DNA of 64,000 nucleotides from Xylanibacter rodentium (GTDB lineage: Bacteria > Bacteroidota > Bacteroidia > Bacteroidales > Bacteroidaceae): NCBI RefSeq assembly GCF_013166575.1, contig NZ_JABKKE010000006.1, forward strand, positions 124,001 through 188,000. Reading direction: 5' to 3'. Both the position numbers and the translations under genes were made by a program. The notes below the pieces were generated by a model. It was given only the letters and a program-made list of their open reading frames with translations. It did no database searches and was not told the DNA's origin. Positions 17,700 to 26,196 of the stretch are shown piece after piece; position 1 is the first letter of the stretch; each line of letters starts with the position of its first letter.

Positions 17700-18140
17700 T
17701 CAAAGCCCACGCATGGCAATACAGGAAACTGTAATCAAGTGAGGTGGGAAATGACATGGCTGCTGACCGCGTGACGGAATATAGCCATCTTTATTTATTA
17801 AAGGCGTTGTTGACGTCTTGATTTTGACGGTCAGAAATCTGGTAAATTTCGAATGAATGTCAAAGAACAAGGCAATGGTCAACGCTCTATGGGTATGTCA
17901 TATCAACGTCTCCCTGCTGTACGCACACGGCTATACGTGCCGTATGCCGGTGTATGTGTATGGGAGACAAAGGTCAACATATCGGCGTGGGGCTTTGGCG
18001 TTGCTCGTTTCGACATTCGGGCGATTACCAGAGCCTCTGACCGTAGAACGAGTGACAGGCATAGGTTCCACGTTTTTCGTATCGTCATAGATCAACCTTA
18101 TCTCTGCCGTCCGCTTCTTCTCGTCATAAACAAGGATACT
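17700..18140 (+). ncRNA. Candidate structured non-coding RNA
   Basis: No ORF here looks coding, but the sequence is dense in stems. They include TACAG-GAAA-CTGTA (a GNRA tetraloop at 17720-17733) enclosed by CCCAC/GTGGG, and ATGGCT (17756) with AGCCAT (17783). CTGACCG (17763-17769) pairs with CGGTCAG (17828-17834), which makes a pseudoknot with the previous helix. GAAAT/ATTTC occurs at 17835-17851, GTCTCCC pairs with GGGAGAC around an inner ACGGC/GCCGT hairpin (about 17910-17980), and CTCGTT pairs with AACGAG near 18010-18050. A consensus promoter box precedes it. The RNase P and tmRNA signature sequences are absent. The 3' end is uncertain. Three short frames overlap the region on both strands, none with coding character. 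Confidence 0.5.
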
Positions 18141-18247
18141 TGTCATAAACAAATAAACTTGTTTATCGGATACGCGCAGACTGATAATTGTACAATTAAG
18201 TACCGTTATCGGAAAACCACCCAATTCATAACATGTATTAAAAAACT

Positions 18248-18760
18248 ATGGAATTAAAATTTTTGAACAAGCTGGACAATGCCATGTTCGCACGTCTCAA
18301 CCCTGTACACACCCCTGTGTCGGGTAATCTCATCATCAATGCCTTCATCGGAGGAGCCATTGTCAGTCTGATTGTCTTCGTCCTGCAAATGACAAGCATC
18401 GACAACAAGACCATAAATGTAGTGGCCGGACTGCTTCTGCTGGCACTTTTCGGCTACATCGGAAAGAAAAGTTATCCCACCATCAAAGCTTTCCCCGGCT
18501 GGGGCGGACGGATAGGATATGCCGTTTATATGGCCGTGCTCACATTCATAGCCTTCTATCTGGCCATGATGCTTGTCATGATAGCCCTGCTGCTTATTTT
18601 CCTCTATGTCATTTTCAAGGTGTTCTTCAGCAATGGCGGCAATAAGAAAGGAAAAGTGATCTATGACGACGGAAGTGAGGAAGAGGCGGAGATTGTGGGC
18701 AAGGATATTCTCGGCAACAATATCATCCGCACGAAAGACGGTACGGAACACATAGTATAG
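18248..18760 (+). CDS. Membrane hypothetical protein
   Basis: A 170-residue protein with four hydrophobic helices (about residues 28-47, 55-73, 85-105 and 105-126) and a hydrophilic C-terminal tail rich in Asp/Glu (DDGSEEEAEIV) followed by a short strand pair. Both termini are probably cytoplasmic. No family recognised. The overlapping minus-strand frame of equal length is a shadow. It lies about 70 bases upstream of the secreted protein gene at 18832 and may share its transcript. Confidence 0.6.
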   Translation: MELKFLNKLDNAMFARLNPVHTPVSGNLIINAFIGGAIVSLIVFVLQMTSIDNKTINVVAGLLLLALFGYIGKKSYPTIKAFPGWGGRIGYAVYMAVLTFIAFYLAMMLVMIALLLIFLYVIFKVFFSNGGNKKGKVIYDDGSEEEAEIVGKDILGNNIIRTKDGTEHIV

Positions 18761-18831
18761 CAACTGATTCTTACTCTACGGATAAGACAAAGATAACTGC
18801 ACAAATAACACAAACAAAACGATAAGAAGAT

Positions 18832-19743
18832 ATGAAAAGGACATTATTAGTGACAATGACAGTAGCCGCGCTCATGGCTTTCTTACCTCAAGAGGCCAAC
18901 GCCCAGTTCTTCAAGAAACTAGGAAAAGCGCTTGAAAAGGTAGACAAGGCGCTCGATTCTGTGGTGGGCGACACAAACGCCAAAGAGACAGCAACGGCAA
19001 AACAGGCGACAACCGCAACGGCTACACAGGCAACGGCAGCCGCAGCCACAATCAAGGCAGGCGCTAAGCCGTTCAAGGGCGTATGGTATTCAGATGAACT
19101 GCACCTCAACATCGACTTCTACAACAATTCGATACCCAACCCTATGAGCATGGACGAGGAGCCCTGCCCAGGACTCATAACACTGATGTCAGCAAACGGA
19201 AGCACATCATACGACATAACAGAGGCAAAGATTTCGGGCAGCAAGGCCATCTGCAAAACTTCCGACGACAGTGCTGTGACAATGGTGCTGCAGGCTGACA
19301 GAACGATGAAAGTGACTCTTCCGGAAATGCTGCTTATCAGCGTAAAAGAAAACAAGACATTCAAGGGCGATTACATCGTGAAACGCGGAGGCCCTTTTGC
19401 CGGTATATGGACTTTCAAGGGCAACGGAAGTGAAGGCATGCTGGAACTCGACCTTTACGGAAAGAGTGTCGTTGACGAAAGCGACGGTACGGTAAACATG
19501 TGCTACGGAAAGATAAGCGTTTGCTACGGCATGAACATAGACAACTGCATCATCACCAAGTGGACGGAAGAAGGAAACAAGGCCACAGTGACATTCACCG
19601 GCGGACGCGACGGTGGAATACACAAGGCCATGCTCACATACAATCCCGCCAACGGAAAAATAAGTGTAAGCGATGTGACTGATGTCAGCGACTGTTCCGA
19701 ATGTTACGTAACGGATGGAATGGTGTTTTCAAAGAACAGATAA
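18832..19743 (+). CDS. Secreted beta-rich hypothetical protein
   Basis: A 303-residue protein with a signal peptide ending at EANAQ, a short amphipathic helix (FFKKLGKALEKVDKAL), an Ala/Thr-rich linker at residues 50-78 and then two similar calycin-like beta domains. One begins KPFKGVWYSDEL and the other GPFAGIWTFKGN, which suggests an internal duplication of a lipocalin-like unit. No catalytic residues are apparent. It is followed by a 20-bp terminator stem. Related Bacteroidales proteins are unannotated to my knowledge. Confidence 0.6.
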   Translation: MKRTLLVTMTVAALMAFLPQEANAQFFKKLGKALEKVDKALDSVVGDTNAKETATAKQATTATATQATAAAATIKAGAKPFKGVWYSDELHLNIDFYNNSIPNPMSMDEEPCPGLITLMSANGSTSYDITEAKISGSKAICKTSDDSAVTMVLQADRTMKVTLPEMLLISVKENKTFKGDYIVKRGGPFAGIWTFKGNGSEGMLELDLYGKSVVDESDGTVNMCYGKISVCYGMNIDNCIITKWTEEGNKATVTFTGGRDGGIHKAMLTYNPANGKISVSDVTDVSDCSECYVTDGMVFSKNR

Positions 19744-19756
19744 CCGTACTGTATAG

Positions 19757-19803
19757 GGTCTTATCCTTGTATTTGTCCATTGCACAAATACAAGGATAAG
19801 GCC
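19757..19803. terminator. Terminator hairpin between convergent genes
   Basis: A 20-bp stem with one G-T pair and a 7-base loop, 14 bases after the stop at 19743 and 48 bases from the convergent esterase stop. Nearly perfect symmetry makes it usable in both directions. Confidence 0.8.
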
Positions 19804-19850
19804 TTAACAGGTAAAAACGATAGTCCACACAGCCTGAACATCGGCAATAA

Positions 19851-20681
19851 TCATTCAGACTTCCTGATTCCGTCTACTATCTCAAACCGTGTCTCTTCCG
19901 GGTCAAGATACTCGTATGCCGTCTTCAAGTCGGACATTGAAATAGGTATGTCTGTTTCAAGATAGCGTGGCTTGTCGTCGAGCGAGTGGGAGAAAAGCCA
20001 GTCGTATGTCTGCTTGAGATACAATATACGCGCCGGATCACCGTGCGATGCCCCCGGAAGCCAGTCATAGCGCAGCAGCTTGTCATATCCCGCAGCCTGC
20101 ATTGCACCAACAACTCTCTTCGATTCCTTTATTGACACTGCACGGTCGGCTGTGCCGTGCATTATCCACAGCGGCACTCGCCCCAGTCCCGAAAAGTCTT
20201 TAAGCGTACTGCCGCCGCAAAGTGCCATGGCAGCCGCCACACGCTCGGGATATGTCCCGGTGAAGTCGAGTGTTCCATATCCTCCGAGACTCATGCCGAT
20301 GACGTATACACGTGTGGTGTCCGTATCGTAGTTGGCCTGCACCCAGTCGAGTATGTTTGCTATTCTTTTCGGGCTCCATGCCCCGCCTGGATTTTGCGGT
20401 GCTATCACCATGGCCGGATAGTAGCGGCCTTTCTCTATGGCATGCAACAGTCCGTAACGCCGCACCCGCTGCATGTTATTGCCGCAAAGGCTCGCCCCGT
20501 GCAGGAATATTATTACCGGTATGCGCCTATGTTCGGCCACATACTCACGCGGGGCGTACAGCCAGAAGTTGTAGCCTTCGGCCACCGTGCCCTTAATGGC
20601 GGCCAACTGTCCGGGCTGGGCCTTGACAGGCGATACAAGGCAAGCCAGGAACAATACTATTGTTATAATGATTCTGTTCAT
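19851..20681 (-). CDS. Secreted alpha/beta-hydrolase esterase
   Basis: A 276-residue exported hydrolase of the esterase/dienelactone-hydrolase group. The signal peptide is MNRIIITIVLFLACLVSPVKA. The oxyanion-hole motif is HGAS (61-64), the nucleophile S131 is in GMSLGGYG, the acid is D179 in HGTADRAVS and the base is H213 in GASHGD. It probably removes ester groups from glycans or small molecules in the periplasm. The frame is open 24 codons further upstream, but the signal peptide begins at 20681, so that start is taken. It ends convergently with the gene at 18832. Confidence 0.82.
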   Translation of the reverse strand: MNRIIITIVLFLACLVSPVKAQPGQLAAIKGTVAEGYNFWLYAPREYVAEHRRIPVIIFLHGASLCGNNMQRVRRYGLLHAIEKGRYYPAMVIAPQNPGGAWSPKRIANILDWVQANYDTDTTRVYVIGMSLGGYGTLDFTGTYPERVAAAMALCGGSTLKDFSGLGRVPLWIMHGTADRAVSIKESKRVVGAMQAAGYDKLLRYDWLPGASHGDPARILYLKQTYDWLFSHSLDDKPRYLETDIPISMSDLKTAYEYLDPEETRFEIVDGIRKSE

Positions 20682-20774
20682 AATACTATTATTCTTTAGG
20701 TATTTTCTTTTTTCGGAGCCAGAAGAGTCAAGGGGAGTATCGCTCCTTGCCAACTCCTTTAACTCCGAAAATCC

Positions 20775-21566
20775 CTACTTATCTATCACGCCGAAATGCA
20801 CGAGAGCATTCATCACACCATCATCGTCGACCGAAGTTGTCACATAGTCGGCCGCGGCTTTCACATTGTCGCCGGCATTTCCCATTGCCACACCCGTGCC
20901 GGCACGGCGGATGATGGATATGTCGTTGCCACCGTCACCGAAAGCCATGGTCTCCGAAATGTCGAGACCAAAATGCCGGGCCATAGCGGCGAGGCCTTTC
21001 CCTTTGTCAGCACCGTCGGCCGTGATATCGGTGAAGGCCGGATGCCATCGTGCCGACACGCAATGACCGACGCGCTCCATCAGCTTCTGTTCGTGCTCCG
21101 ACGAACAGAACGACGTCACCTGAAGCACATTGCCACAGAGCACTTCACCGGCCGGACGCTCAAAGTCAAGGTCGCTAACGTTGAGTTCGCCACGGAATAT
21201 TCTGTCTACAGTCTCGCGGGCCTTGCCATATACGGCTATACCCTTGTCACCGGCCACAATACAAGGATACCCTTCGGCCATGGCATCAGCCGTAAGCGTA
21301 CGAACATCGGCAGCGGGTATAGGCATGCAGCATACCGCCGTATCGCCGACAAAACAGTACGCTCCGTTGGTCGTTATATATCCGTCTACGAGATGTTCTA
21401 TAGTTCCTATGTTGTTTATAATCTGTATCGGGCGCCCCGTGGATATGAAGATTTTCACTCCGCGGGCCTTGGCCTCGGTTATGGCCCGCACGGCGGATTC
21501 CGGTATCTCGTGGGTCTTAAGACTGCACAATGTGCCGTCTATATCGAAAAACAAACTCCGTATCAT
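20775..21566 (-). CDS. HAD-superfamily Cof-type phosphatase
   Basis: A 263-residue cytoplasmic phosphatase of the Cof/HAD-IIB group acting on sugar phosphates or similar metabolites. Motif I is FFDIDGTL with nucleophile D8; motif II is the Thr in FISTGRP; the C-terminal metal motif is MAFGDGGNDISI. The C2 cap lies between. The start at 21566 was chosen because a TATTTTTG promoter box lies at 21594-21601, inside the longer open frame that reaches 21659. It is a single gene. Confidence 0.9.
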   Translation of the reverse strand: MIRSLFFDIDGTLCSLKTHEIPESAVRAITEAKARGVKIFISTGRPIQIINNIGTIEHLVDGYITTNGAYCFVGDTAVCCMPIPAADVRTLTADAMAEGYPCIVAGDKGIAVYGKARETVDRIFRGELNVSDLDFERPAGEVLCGNVLQVTSFCSSEHEQKLMERVGHCVSARWHPAFTDITADGADKGKGLAAMARHFGLDISETMAFGDGGNDISIIRRAGTGVAMGNAGDNVKAAADYVTTSVDDDGVMNALVHFGVIDK

Positions 21567-21593
21567 AATTGTTTCATATTGAGTATTCAATTG

Positions 21594-21601
21594 CAAAAAT
21601 A
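21594..21601 (-). promoter_or_regulatory. Promoter -7 box for the HAD phosphatase
   Basis: TATTTTTG on the minus strand, 27 bases before the ATG at 21566. It rules out the 31-codon upstream extension. Confidence 0.6.
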
Positions 21602-21808
21602 CCAATTTTTTATTTCCCAATCGTGAAAAAATCAGTTTATTGCCTTTATACAAATGCACAAAAACGCCGTTTGGGATTTTTTTTCGAAAAAAACAGTTTA
21701 TTTTGTAGTAAACAAGACGAAAGAACGTCTAATGGGCAGAACATAAAAAACATTCAAAATAATTATGTTGAAACTCTATGCAAAAGTATAACTATTAAAT
21801 AATATACA

Positions 21809-22306
21809 ATGGAGAATAATTGTGACGACGCAGCACAGGGCCGCGATAAAGAGAAATTCGTACAGACAGTGCGCGAACACAAGGGCACAATATACACCGT
21901 GTGCTACATGTTCTCGAAAGACACCGACGAAGTTAACGACCTGTATCAGGAGATTCTCATGAATCTGTGGCGGGGATTCGGCTCCTTTGAAGGCAAAAGC
22001 GACATCCGTACATGGATATACCGCGTTGCACTGAACACATGCATATCAATCGACCGCAAGAAGAAACGCAAGCCTGTACGCCTGAATATGGACATCGACC
22101 TGTATGAAGATACCGACACCGACACCCGTCAGGTGCGTATGCTCTACAACCGCATCAGCCGTCTCGGCCCTTTCGACCGTGCAATAATACTGCTCTGGCT
22201 GGACAACATTCCGTACGAAGAGATTGGCGAGATAGTGGGAATATCGGCAAAGTATGTCTCGGTAAGACTGCTCCGCATCAAGGAGGAGCTGCGGAAGATG
22301 AAATAG
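21809..22306 (+). CDS. ECF-type RNA polymerase sigma factor
   Basis: A 165-residue sigma-70 family member with region 2 (YTVCYMFSKDTDEVNDLYQE, then the DNA-melting stretch around RTWIYRVALNTCI) and region 4 (IILLWLDNIPYEEIGEIVGIS with a helix-turn-helix). No sigma-1 or sigma-3 region is present, as in ECF factors. It is followed 79 bases later by a small membrane protein with an N-terminal coiled coil, a pairing often seen for Bacteroidetes sigma factors of this type, so that gene may be the regulator of its activity. Confidence 0.9.
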   Translation: MENNCDDAAQGRDKEKFVQTVREHKGTIYTVCYMFSKDTDEVNDLYQEILMNLWRGFGSFEGKSDIRTWIYRVALNTCISIDRKKKRKPVRLNMDIDLYEDTDTDTRQVRMLYNRISRLGPFDRAIILLWLDNIPYEEIGEIVGISAKYVSVRLLRIKEELRKMK

Positions 22307-22385
22307 CCGGTCTGCCGCAACGAAGCAAGACAGACATACATGACAAACGAAACATACAAACAGCAAGATAACAACAGAAAGAAAT

Positions 22386-22997
22386 ATGGAAACAAACAAC
22401 ATCAACACCAACAACGAACTCGAGCAGATGCGTGCCCAACTCGAGATAATGAAACAGAAACTAAGCCGTCAGGAGATTATAAACGACAGTCTTATCAGCC
22501 GGACAATGAGTAGCCGCATGTCGTGGATAAAGAAATATATATGGTTCGAAACGTTCGTACTCCTGCCGTTTATAGCCATCATATATGCTTTGTTCACCTT
22601 TGTATTCCACATTCCATTGTGGCTTTACATCATCATTGTAGTGTTATGCATTGCCGATGTATATGCCGACTATCGTATCAACACGACCAATCCGGCCGAC
22701 TGGATTGCAGGCAACCTTGTCGAAACAGCCGGCAAGCTCGTCAAGATGAAGCGCCTTAGAATGATTCATTTTGCGATATCTGTATTGGCGGCAATAATTG
22801 TTTTCGGGTTCCTCTGCTACACACTGATTGCCAACAGCGACTCTGCCGTGATGACGGGAAGCGGCATAGGATTCGCAGTCGGCGGCTGTGCCGGACTTGT
22901 CATTGCATATATGATTTACCGCCGGATGCAGCGCACCAACGACGATCTCATACGACAGATAGACGAACTGGCAAACGAACGTGGCGAGAACATCTGA
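22386..22997 (+). CDS. Membrane protein next to sigma factor
   Basis: A 203-residue protein. Residues 5-35 form a coiled-coil-like helix (QMRAQLEIMKQKLSRQEI), then four membrane helices follow at about 50-70, 73-93, 123-143 and 150-172, and a charged cytoplasmic helix (DLIRQIDELANERG) closes it. It has no zinc-binding anti-sigma motif. Its position right after the ECF sigma gene suggests a signalling or anti-sigma role, which is inference from context only. Confidence 0.65.
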   Translation: METNNINTNNELEQMRAQLEIMKQKLSRQEIINDSLISRTMSSRMSWIKKYIWFETFVLLPFIAIIYALFTFVFHIPLWLYIIIVVLCIADVYADYRINTTNPADWIAGNLVETAGKLVKMKRLRMIHFAISVLAAIIVFGFLCYTLIANSDSAVMTGSGIGFAVGGCAGLVIAYMIYRRMQRTNDDLIRQIDELANERGENI

Positions 22998-23038
22998 AAA
23001 ACAGAATATAAACAATAAACAACAAACTTGAGAAAATT

Positions 23039-23950
23039 ATGAAAATGAAAAGAACCGCAACCGTCCTCATGCTGCTTACAGCAGTGTTTACCGGCGTGAA
23101 CGCACAGTTATTGTACAGAATATCGGGCGGAAGCCTCGCCAAACCATCGTACATCGTGGGCACATACCACCTCGCCCCGGTGAGCTTTGCGGACTCCGTT
23201 GCCGGCCTGCGCGACGCTATGGACCTTACGGAACAGGTGTGCGGAGAGCTCGACATGCAACAGGTGACGAACCCCGAAGGCATGCAGAATATGATGCAGG
23301 CCATGATGCTGCCCGACGGGAAGACACTCAAGGACATCCTGTCGCCCGAGGAGCTGGCACGCCTCAACGCCTTCATGACCACACTCATCGGCACAGACAT
23401 GACCAACCCCATGGTAGAGCAGCAGATGGGACGCATGACACCACAGGCCCTAAACACGCAGTTCACACTGATGATGTATATGAAGCAGACACCGGGCGTG
23501 GACCCGGCAAACCTCATCGACGGCTATTTCCAGAAAGCGGCCATGGAGAAAGGCAAGCCCGTAGTGGGACTGGAGACTGTCGACTTTCAAATCAGAACAC
23601 TCTTTCACGGCATGACCACAGAACGTCAGAAGCAGCTGCTGATGTGTCTTGTCGACAATTCCGACTATTACTCCGGCATAACGGCAGCACTGGCAAAGGC
23701 ATATTTCTCGCAGGACATCAACAGAATCAAGGCCGTGATGGACGAAAAGCAGAACACTGCATGCGACTCTACACCCGAAGAGGATGCCGCTCTGATATAC
23801 ACCCGCAATGCCGACTGGCTCACGAAAATGCCCGCTATAATGGCCGGCAAGCCGACGCTGTTTGCCGTGGGAGCAGGCCATCTGCCCGGCAGCAAAGGAC
23901 TGCTCAATCTGCTGCGCGATGCCGGATACACGGTAGAAGCCGTCAAATAA
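23039..23950 (+). CDS. TraB/GumN family secreted protein
   Basis: A 303-residue exported protein of the TraB/GumN (Tiki-like) family. The signal peptide ends at VNAQ. The first conserved block is SYIVGTYHLAP with the family GTxH motif, the central E is in VCGELDM, and the C-terminal block is LFAVGAGHLPGSKGL with the second conserved GxxH. Family members are proposed metalloproteases; the substrate is unknown. It is probably the last gene of the sigma-factor transcription unit, since a long hairpin follows. Confidence 0.85.
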   Translation: MKMKRTATVLMLLTAVFTGVNAQLLYRISGGSLAKPSYIVGTYHLAPVSFADSVAGLRDAMDLTEQVCGELDMQQVTNPEGMQNMMQAMMLPDGKTLKDILSPEELARLNAFMTTLIGTDMTNPMVEQQMGRMTPQALNTQFTLMMYMKQTPGVDPANLIDGYFQKAAMEKGKPVVGLETVDFQIRTLFHGMTTERQKQLLMCLVDNSDYYSGITAALAKAYFSQDINRIKAVMDEKQNTACDSTPEEDAALIYTRNADWLTKMPAIMAGKPTLFAVGAGHLPGSKGLLNLLRDAGYTVEAVK

Positions 23951-23966
23951 ACATCCATGACTTTGC

Positions 23967-24026
23967 AATAATTGCGGTGTACGGCCGTTTCCTATACAAG
24001 GACTTCTGCCGCACACCGCAATTATT
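23967..24026 (+). terminator. Terminator hairpin
   Basis: A 14-bp stem, AATAATTGCGGTGT with its complement, around a 32-base loop that holds a smaller GGC/GCC stem, 17 bases after the TraB-like stop. A/T-rich sequence follows. Confidence 0.6.
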
Positions 24027-24047
24027 CATTTATAAAAATCATACTAT

Positions 24048-24836
24048 ATGAACATACCGTCCTTAGAATCGCTTGTCGACATAGTCAAGGAAGCCGCCGG
24101 CCTGATGGTTACCGACGGTTTTGACATCTCACAGAAAGATGGGTTCGCCAACATCGTCACATCGTCCGACGTCGCAGTACAGAGTTTCCTGTGTGACCGG
24201 CTGGCCGCACTGCTCCCTGAAAGCGGATTCCTCTGTGAGGAAGAAGACATGAACGACACGTCCCGCGAACTGACATGGATTATCGACCCCATCGACGGCA
24301 CAGCCAACTACAGCCGCGGCATAGCCCAATGCGCCATAAGCGTGGCACTGAAACACGCTGCCGATATCGTGCTCGGAGTTGTCTATCTGCCGCGCACGGG
24401 CGAACTTTTCACTGCCCGACGCGGGTGCGGAGCATGGCTCAACGGCCGCCGCATAACTGTATCAGCCCGTCCGTTTGCCAATGCAGTGATGTGCACCGCC
24501 CTGCCCGTATACCACAAGGAGCACACCGGACTGTGCTCGGCCATTATCCGCGACGTATTCATGCAGTGCAACGACATACGCCGTTTCGGGGCCGCCGCAC
24601 CCGAACTGTGCTATCTGGCCATGGGGCGCTGCGAACTGTACTTCGAATATATGCTCAGTCCATGGGACTTTGCGGCTGCATCACTCATTGTAACCGAAGC
24701 CGGAGGAATGCTGGCCGGCCTTGACGGGCAGCCGCTCACATGCACACGGCAGAGCGGAGTCATCGCAGCCAACAACAAAGAGAATCTGCAGAAGTTGCTG
24801 GAGGTTGTCAAAAAGAAAGTTCAGAGCTCTTTTTAG
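24048..24836 (+). CDS. Inositol-monophosphatase-family phosphatase
   Basis: A 262-residue Mg-dependent phosphatase of the IMPase/CysQ superfamily. The metal ligands are E in LCEEEDM, the signature WIIDPIDGTANY and the C-terminal SPWDFAAASLI. The substrate could be inositol phosphate, 3'-phosphoadenosine phosphate or a sugar bisphosphate. The last residues (VQSSF) and stop lie inside a large inverted repeat that begins at 24819, so the repeat has supplied the C-terminus. The convergent neighbour is a PAP2 enzyme. Confidence 0.88.
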   Translation: MNIPSLESLVDIVKEAAGLMVTDGFDISQKDGFANIVTSSDVAVQSFLCDRLAALLPESGFLCEEEDMNDTSRELTWIIDPIDGTANYSRGIAQCAISVALKHAADIVLGVVYLPRTGELFTARRGCGAWLNGRRITVSARPFANAVMCTALPVYHKEHTGLCSAIIRDVFMQCNDIRRFGAAAPELCYLAMGRCELYFEYMLSPWDFAAASLIVTEAGGMLAGLDGQPLTCTRQSGVIAANNKENLQKLLEVVKKKVQSSF

Positions 24837-24982
24837 TTCAGAGTTCAGAGTATAGAGTATTGAGGTATGATTAGCAGCATAAAGGTTGTCATTAATGTGT
24901 TGACGTGAAGGTCTTGCTGCTAATCATACCTCAATACTCTATACTCTATACTCTGAACTCTGAATTAAAAAGAGCTCTGAAC
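24819..24982. repeat. Heptamer palindrome repeat, locus 1
   Basis: A large inverted repeat. The left arm 24819-24879 runs from GTTCAGAGCTCTTTTTA through TTCAGAG units to GAGGTATGATTAGCAGCA, and the right arm 24915-24982 is its complement with one extra TATACTC unit. The loop is 35 bases. It covers the whole space between two convergent genes and the last codons of the IMPase-like gene, and could act as a two-way terminator. Confidence 0.85.
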
Positions 24983-24992
24983 CAAGCAAACA

Positions 24993-25967
24993 TCATTCTT
25001 TCCCCACCCACTTAACGTAAACGGCATAGAGCACGGCATAGATGACAAAAGCCGACACCCAGCCCGCAAACACGTCGATGGCATAATGGGCGTATATGTA
25101 GACCGTGGACAGACAAAGCAGCACATACAACGGCAGTATGCCGAGAAACAGCCGACGGCTGCGCGCTGTCCATGCAAGAATCATCAGTATCGTGCTCACA
25201 CCGACATGACTGCTTGGGAACGCCGCCGTAGGGCGCTCGCCGGCATCGTGGGCCGAACGCACCATATCATAGAAGAATCCGCCGCTCCATCCCGGTGTCG
25301 CAAGGGCCTCCTGATGGGTGGCAAAGTAGTTGCCGAGATCGGGAAACGAGCCGCGGGCTATCCCGTCGAGCCCCACGGCAGCATAATAATACTGCGGGCC
25401 GGCAACAGGCAGGAATATATATATGACGTAATATACGAAGAACGAGCCGAGCACAATGAACGACACACGGGCGAAACGGTCGTAGCGCCACAGGAAATAA
25501 AACAGGACGACAACGGCTATAAGCGGGTAATATACGGTATATCCCAGACACATCAGTTCGCTGAACACTGCATTGCCGCATTTGGCGGCAAACACCAGCG
25601 AGGGCTGAAAACCGAACAGCGACTGCTCGTAGCCGGCAAAGACATGGTCGAGATTAGGAAACATACGGTTGAACTCATACGTCTCAGGATACCACCACGA
25701 CAGCAATGCCATCTGTGCCAGCACACGGCAGAAACGCATGAAGCGGCACGGCACCATGCGGTATACACCCCAAAGCGCCACTGTCATCACGGCAATGCGC
25801 AGACGGCCGTAAAGCATCGGCTCCGGATTATCGACCTTGGTGTATGTGAAGAGCAACAGCAGCAACGTAACACCCATGTATGCAAACATGGCCCACTCGA
25901 AAGCCATAAGGCCTTTCTTGGGTTTCTTCTCTATCTTGAAAAGGTTTGTCAGTATTTTCATTGTCAA
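24993..25967 (-). CDS. PAP2-superfamily membrane phosphatase/transferase
   Basis: A 324-residue polytopic membrane protein with about seven helices and the PAP2 catalytic stretches GERPTAAFPSSHVG and YAHYAIDVFAGW. The first classic arginine-rich motif is weak, as in the inositol-phosphorylceramide-synthase-like (AUR1-like) branch. It therefore could transfer a head group onto ceramide or dephosphorylate a lipid phosphate. An IMPase-like gene is the convergent neighbour. Known Bacteroides inositol-lipid loci contain a PAP2 enzyme, but the other genes of that pathway are not here, so the assignment stays open. Confidence 0.75.
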   Translation of the reverse strand: MTMKILTNLFKIEKKPKKGLMAFEWAMFAYMGVTLLLLLFTYTKVDNPEPMLYGRLRIAVMTVALWGVYRMVPCRFMRFCRVLAQMALLSWWYPETYEFNRMFPNLDHVFAGYEQSLFGFQPSLVFAAKCGNAVFSELMCLGYTVYYPLIAVVVLFYFLWRYDRFARVSFIVLGSFFVYYVIYIFLPVAGPQYYYAAVGLDGIARGSFPDLGNYFATHQEALATPGWSGGFFYDMVRSAHDAGERPTAAFPSSHVGVSTILMILAWTARSRRLFLGILPLYVLLCLSTVYIYAHYAIDVFAGWVSAFVIYAVLYAVYVKWVGKE

Positions 25968-25975
25968 TATAAATT

Positions 25976-26196
25976 AAGGTAAGAGTTCAAAGGTATGAGT
26001 TTTGAGGTATGATTACCATCAAGACTTTGACTGTTCAGAGGTACTAAGATCTGAGGTTTGATTACCTTCAAGACCTTTCACACCAAGACCAACTGTCCCT
26101 ATGTCACTCAATCATAATTACCGGTTCTAAATTCTCATCTGTCCAAGTCTTGATGGTAATCACACCTCAATACTCTCAGCTCTGAACTCTACACTG
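25976..26196. repeat. Heptamer palindrome repeat, locus 2 (degenerate)
   Basis: GAGTTCAAAG...TTGAGGTATGATTACCATCAAGACT, then a second degraded unit (GAGGTTTGATTACCTTCAAGACC), and on the far side the complement AGTCTTGATGGTAATCACACCTCAA followed by CAGCTCTGAACTC. The same building blocks occur at loci 1, 3 and 4. It fills the gap between the epimerase stop and the PAP2 start, so it sits in the PAP2 5' region. Confidence 0.75.

Noticed and set aside
17700..18140. RNase P RNA or tmRNA
   Set aside because: The conserved P4 sequence of RNase P and the tRNA-like ends and tag frame of tmRNA were not found on either strand.
17853..18257. Three overlapping short frames on both strands (134, 77 and 97 codons)
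   Set aside because: None has a plausible start signal or protein-like composition, and the region is better explained by RNA structure.
18254..18763. A 169-codon minus-strand frame exactly opposite the membrane protein at 18248
   Set aside because: The plus-strand frame has clean membrane helices and fits the strand of its neighbour; the minus frame has neither.
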